Shown in pieces: positions 60,220 through 64,000 of a stretch of DNA of 64,000 nt (positions are counted from its first letter, which is position 1; the number at the start of each line of letters is the position of its first letter). The translations under genes and the position numbers were made by a program. The stretch comes from Saprospiraceae bacterium (GTDB taxonomy: Bacteria > Bacteroidota > Bacteroidia > Chitinophagales > Saprospiraceae), in the NCBI GenBank assembly GCA_029262995.1, contig JAJCYH010000012.1:124001-188000 (forward strand). Reading direction: 5' to 3'. The notes beneath the pieces are model-generated. The model was not told where the DNA came from. It saw only the letters and a program-made list of their open reading frames with translations, and searched no databases.

Positions 60220-62562
60220 TTAAAATCGAATACTCAATCCTCCACCTGCACCAAAGCGATTATCATAACTTCCCATCAAAGAAATATTCTTAGATATAAT
60301 ATATTCTGCTCCTGCACTCCAAACTATTTCACTTTCATAATTTTTCCCTTCTTCGAAATCTGTAACCACACCAAAATCTACCTGGTATTCATAATACCCA
60401 AAAACTAAAAGTCGAGGAAATAGCATGATACTTCTTCCAATACCAATTCGTGGCCGCAACTTACTATCTAATCGTATATCTAAATTTAAAAGATAGGGAG
60501 TTAAAAAACGGAACCCTGCTACTCCAGTTATATTATACTGACCTAAACTATCTGGAATTGAATTTTCTAAGTTGACTCCACCAAATACTCTTGCATAATC
60601 AAATAGGTACCGTTCGTAGGTGAATTCTGCTTCTAAATTTTTATTGTATCCAAACTCAGCACTTAGGTTAAATTGATTTCTGATGTTGGATGAAATCAAA
60701 TTTATTCCAGTCATATGGGAAGCTACATCTAGTGTGGCCCACGAATAATATTGATCAGTTTCATGTATCAATTTTGAAATAGGGTAGTTTGCCATTCGTT
60801 TGTCCGAAGGTGTATCATAACTAAATACCCTTGCCATACCACCCATCATATGATATAATACATGACAATGGAAAAACCAATCACCATATTCATTACCATA
60901 AAATTCAATCGTAACCTCTTGCATTGGTGGAACATTTACTGTATGCTTTAGTGGAGAGTATTCTCCATTTTTATTAAGCACTCGAAAGAAGTGTCCATGA
61001 AGGTGCATCGGATGATGCATCATGGTTAGATTATTCAAGGTGACACGAGTGACCTCTCCTTCATTGATTTTTATTTTATCTGTTTCGGAAAGGGGAACGC
61101 CATTCAAACTCCAGATGTATCGATTCATATTTCCTGTCAAATTGAGTAAAATTTCCTTGACAGGAATATCTTTTGAGTAGTTGGTTTTGTTTGGTGATTT
61201 CAAAAAATCATAACTAAATTCTGAAGACGTATTCATTGAATTATCCATTATCATATCACTATGATTTAGGGGCATAGTGTCTTTAGGCATTTTCATTTCA
61301 TCATGATCCAATTGTCCTGCTTCCTTTTTATCATTATTCATCTTCTGATGCTTCATATCATCCATCTCTTCCATCTCCTCTATCTCATTCATCTCCTCCA
61401 TATCCATTTCGCTGTCCATTTGCATCCCATATTTTTTCTTCATTGCAAATCGGTTGTCCTTTTTTGGTTTGAACTTTAGAGCAGGTGCACCCATTTTCAT
61501 ATCCATTTTTGCCATGGTCTTCATCATTCCAATTTTATCGGGTCTTGGAACCTTGGGTGCTGATAATATATCTCCATTTCCCAAAAATGCAGAAGTTTGA
61601 CCTGAACCATCTTGAGCTGTAGCTCTGATTTCTATTTTCCCATCATCTGGAATTGTTACAATAAAGTCATATGTTTCTGCAATTCCGAAAAGTGTTTTAT
61701 TTCGAGTAACAGGAACAATATCTAACCCATCGGCAGCAACTAATAAAGGATTATCACCACCAAAAGTCAACCAGAAATAAGTCGAAGCTGCCGCATTGAT
61801 TAGTCGAACACGAACCTTCTCACCTGAATTAAATTTTGGATATTCTTGAGTAATATTTCCATTGGTTAAAAAAGCAGGATAATAAATATCCGCAATGTCA
61901 GCCCCTTCCATTCGTTGTTTCCAGAAGTTAAATTGTGCACTCAATGCACCTCTTTTTATCACTAGATTAAGTGGTGTAGCAGTTCTTTTTTTAATTCCCA
62001 TCCATTCGTTTCCTCTTTTAAGATTTCGCAAAATATTCATAGGTTTGTCATTCGTCCAATCCGAAAAAACAATGACTAAATCTGAATCATACTCTATAGT
62101 TTTCTCTTTTGGTTCAATGACGATAGAACCATAAACACCTGATTGTTCTTGCAACATTGTATGTGAGTGATACCAGTATGTACCACTTTGTTTAATAATA
62201 AACTCATAAGTAAAAGATTCTCCAGGTAGGATAGGAGGCGTATTTAGATAAGGTACTCCGTCAAAAAAATTAGGCAACAGAAGTCCATGCCAATGTACAG
62301 AAGTTTCTGTATTCATTTTGTTGGTGACATGAATCACAGCATACTCTCCTTCTGTAAATCGTAAAGTTGGTCCTGGAATAGAATTATTGATTGCCATAGC
62401 CAAAACTTCCTTCCCTGTGATATTGACTGTTTTATTTTCAATGGTTAGATTGTATTCCCGTATAGGTAGATTGAATACATTGCCTTCCACAGAATGTGTG
62501 GATTGGGCAATCAAAAAATTGACATTTACAAATAATAAAATTGATATTATTAAATATTTCAT
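60220..62562 (-). CDS. Multicopper oxidase (CopA-like) with C-terminal beta-barrel extension
   Basis: 780 residues. Signal peptide to about residue 20. Cupredoxin domains with all four copper motifs: HWHGLLLP, WYHSHTMLQEQ, HPMHLHGHFFRV and HCHVLYHMMGG. A Met/Asp/Glu-rich region (about 350-445, GMMKTMAKMDMKM and many EMNEIEEME steps) fits Cu(I) binding in CopA-type oxidases. From about residue 600 to the end the chain looks like an outer-membrane barrel related to CopB (FEFTYERYLF-like strands, VFGYYEYQVDFG, closing GAGGGLSIRF). The joining of oxidase and barrel is uncommon. Detoxifies Cu(I) in the periplasm. Confidence 0.9.
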   Translation of the reverse strand: MKYLIISILLFVNVNFLIAQSTHSVEGNVFNLPIREYNLTIENKTVNITGKEVLAMAINNSIPGPTLRFTEGEYAVIHVTNKMNTETSVHWHGLLLPNFFDGVPYLNTPPILPGESFTYEFIIKQSGTYWYHSHTMLQEQSGVYGSIVIEPKEKTIEYDSDLVIVFSDWTNDKPMNILRNLKRGNEWMGIKKRTATPLNLVIKRGALSAQFNFWKQRMEGADIADIYYPAFLTNGNITQEYPKFNSGEKVRVRLINAAASTYFWLTFGGDNPLLVAADGLDIVPVTRNKTLFGIAETYDFIVTIPDDGKIEIRATAQDGSGQTSAFLGNGDILSAPKVPRPDKIGMMKTMAKMDMKMGAPALKFKPKKDNRFAMKKKYGMQMDSEMDMEEMNEIEEMEEMDDMKHQKMNNDKKEAGQLDHDEMKMPKDTMPLNHSDMIMDNSMNTSSEFSYDFLKSPNKTNYSKDIPVKEILLNLTGNMNRYIWSLNGVPLSETDKIKINEGEVTRVTLNNLTMMHHPMHLHGHFFRVLNKNGEYSPLKHTVNVPPMQEVTIEFYGNEYGDWFFHCHVLYHMMGGMARVFSYDTPSDKRMANYPISKLIHETDQYYSWATLDVASHMTGINLISSNIRNQFNLSAEFGYNKNLEAEFTYERYLFDYARVFGGVNLENSIPDSLGQYNITGVAGFRFLTPYLLNLDIRLDSKLRPRIGIGRSIMLFPRLLVFGYYEYQVDFGVVTDFEEGKNYESEIVWSAGAEYIISKNISLMGSYDNRFGAGGGLSIRF

Positions 62563-62580
62563 TTTAGAATTTCATTTTGA

Positions 62581-64000
62581 CTAATGATTATGTCCTTGTA
62601 ATCGAGCATTAGTAGTTTGCTGCATGGCAGGGTTTTTGAAGTCCTTGTCAATGGTTGCTTTCACTACCCCACATGTCAACATTTTATCACCGAAATAAGG
62701 ATTTTGAATGGACTTATCTTTACTTATCCAATCTGCACCTTCGTTATTATTTACCATTGGGCAATGCTGTACATATAGGGTATCTTCAGAAATACCAAAT
62801 ACTTTTATCGACTTGATTAGAGCTTGAGAGAAAAAGTCAAATTGCTTGCGTTGTTCTTCAATATCACTCAATTCGGTTATATTCTTACTGTGTGATTGAA
62901 GGGCTTCGAGTTGCTCCATCCAATAGAGATGAGCATCATCTTTTACCAATGACATATCTACTTTTGACAAGTCTTCCATAACTTGTTGTGCGGTTGTTGT
63001 AGCGAGTTCACTATTGCTTGCAACTAAGGCATCCTTTAATAAAAGATAGGCATCCGAAACCATGACCAATTGTTGCTTAAATTCCATTGGGGTAGATTCA
63101 GTATGATCAGGTAAATGTATGGTATGGTCTGAGCCTTTTACCATCACATCTCTATTCATCATGCTTGCTTGGTTATTGAGTTGTGCAGCAGCATCAATGG
63201 TAAAGCTTCCATAAGTGACTACCTCTTCTCCCGATTCTAAGCCACTAAATACTTGATAACTATTTCCTAATGACTCACCTAATTCTATTTCTTTAAACTT
63301 AAAAGAAGGGATAGTCATATCAGGAACTTTGACATAAACAACGGACCGAGTTCCTGTCCACAGTACCGCTGATTTTGGAACAGTCAATTGGGCTTTGTGG
63401 GAAGGTTTTTTTTGCAATGTACCTTGCACAAACATTTCTGGTTTTAGTACTCCTCCACGATTATTGATTTCTGTTCGAATATAGGTAACTCGTGTAGTTG
63501 GATTAATAATAGGGTCAATAAAGGTTACACTTGTTTTAAAAGTTTTATTTGGAATTGAAGGAGCTGTAAACTCGATAGCATTGCCAACTTTAATGGATGG
63601 CAAATCTTCTTCATAAGCATCAAAAAGTACCCATACTTTTTGAAGATTCATCAAATCAAAAAGTGGTTCACCTTGTTTAATATAATCTCCAACTGCCACT
63701 CTCCTTTTAGTTACAGTTCCTACCTCGTCGGCAGTAACTGTAAAAGTTTCTTGAATAGTTCCATTTTTTTCAATTGCCTTGATTGCTGCATCCCCGATTT
63801 TCCAGTATCTTAATTTATTCCTAGCGGCTTCAACCAATCCAGGATTTAGGTCAACTAACTTCAAGGCTTCTAGAAGTTCTTTTTGAGCGGTGATTAAATC
63901 AGGAGAATAAATGGTGGCAATTTTTTGACCTTTGATGACTTTCTCACCTGTGAAAGTGACATAAAGTTTTTCAATCCGACCGGGGACGTGTGCCACTTGA
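62581..64000 (-). CDS. cusB: CusB-like RND efflux periplasmic adaptor (5' partial)
   Basis: Open to the right edge, so the N-terminus is missing. A barrel-sandwich and hairpin region (about 1-80 of the visible part, KGQKIATIYSPDLITAQKELLEA), a beta-barrel domain with DAYEEDLPSIKVGN and FIDPIINPTTRVTYIRTEINN, then a membrane-proximal part, and a C-terminal DUF3347 section (about 305-460) ending with a metal region HCPMVNNNEGADWISK, NPYFGDKMLTCG and NARLQGHNH. Adaptor between an inner-membrane CusA-type pump and an outer-membrane channel, for Cu(I)/Ag(I). The pump should lie beyond the window. Divided from the oxidase gene by 18 bp. Confidence 0.9.
   Translation of the reverse strand, partial: QVAHVPGRIEKLYVTFTGEKVIKGQKIATIYSPDLITAQKELLEALKLVDLNPGLVEAARNKLRYWKIGDAAIKAIEKNGTIQETFTVTADEVGTVTKRRVAVGDYIKQGEPLFDLMNLQKVWVLFDAYEEDLPSIKVGNAIEFTAPSIPNKTFKTSVTFIDPIINPTTRVTYIRTEINNRGGVLKPEMFVQGTLQKKPSHKAQLTVPKSAVLWTGTRSVVYVKVPDMTIPSFKFKEIELGESLGNSYQVFSGLESGEEVVTYGSFTIDAAAQLNNQASMMNRDVMVKGSDHTIHLPDHTESTPMEFKQQLVMVSDAYLLLKDALVASNSELATTTAQQVMEDLSKVDMSLVKDDAHLYWMEQLEALQSHSKNITELSDIEEQRKQFDFFSQALIKSIKVFGISEDTLYVQHCPMVNNNEGADWISKDKSIQNPYFGDKMLTCGVVKATIDKDFKNPAMQQTTNARLQGHNH

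Overview
The window is an AT-rich chromosomal segment from a member of the Bacteroidota, most likely an aerobic or facultative heterotroph of the Saprospirales/Chitinophagales/Flavobacteriales breadth; I cannot place it more finely. The signs are a C-terminal type IX secretion (T9SS) sorting domain on a SprB-repeat protein, many lipoproteins and beta-barrels, ATP-dependent PEP carboxykinase, almost no Shine-Dalgarno sequences, and promoter -7 elements of the TAnnTTTG type. I saw no rRNA, tRNA, CRISPR array or intact insertion sequence.

Layout. 1-9.4 kb: end of a giant adhesin-like secreted protein, pckA, a Crp-family regulator, TerC, a DnaQ-type exonuclease, a degenerate MbnP-like lipoprotein paired with a di-heme cytochrome c peroxidase, and a membrane glycosyltransferase. 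9.5-19.5 kb: one nine-gene tryptophan-catabolism operon (4-oxalocrotonate decarboxylase, IclR regulator, tryptophan 2,3-dioxygenase, aminomuconate semialdehyde dehydrogenase, ACMS decarboxylase, kynureninase, kynurenine monooxygenase, RidA-type aminomuconate deaminase, formate-THF ligase), facing purL. 23-26.4 kb: an AraC regulator and small secreted proteins, plus a DhlA-like haloalkane dehalogenase homologue.

26.5-36.9 kb: a stress/low-oxygen block with four tandem universal stress proteins, three CBS-pair proteins, an outer-membrane barrel, a FixL-like heme-PAS histidine kinase, a receiver domain fused to a Crp/FNR-type output, and a 52-residue membrane protein that is easily missed. The most striking finding of the window lies here: four intergenic regions carry a pair of FNR/FixK-like boxes (TGA-N6-TCA) whose spacing is exactly 22 bp each time, with a -7-like element exactly 35 nt from the start of the proximal box. 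This reads as a local regulon of the FixL/REC-Crp pair.

37.0-40.5 kb: a translationally coupled pair, a GAF-domain protein and an HD-domain protein with a Pycsar-effector type membrane domain, without a recognisable cyclase. 40.7-48.4 kb: propionyl-CoA route (a fused small+large methylmalonyl-CoA mutase, carboxyltransferase, biotin carboxylase, biotin carrier) with a dienoyl-CoA isomerase-like crotonase. 48.5-53.6 kb: cytochrome c, TesB thioesterase, exported superoxide dismutase, and a periplasmic sulfur-oxidation operon (lipoprotein rhodanese, SorA-like, SorB-like). 54.0-64.0 kb: a copper/heavy-metal block (DUF5676, cytochromes c, porin, two HMA proteins, a 40-residue CC-motif membrane peptide, DUF2911, DUF2231, methyltransferase, multicopper oxidase with a C-terminal barrel, CusB-like adaptor running off the right edge).
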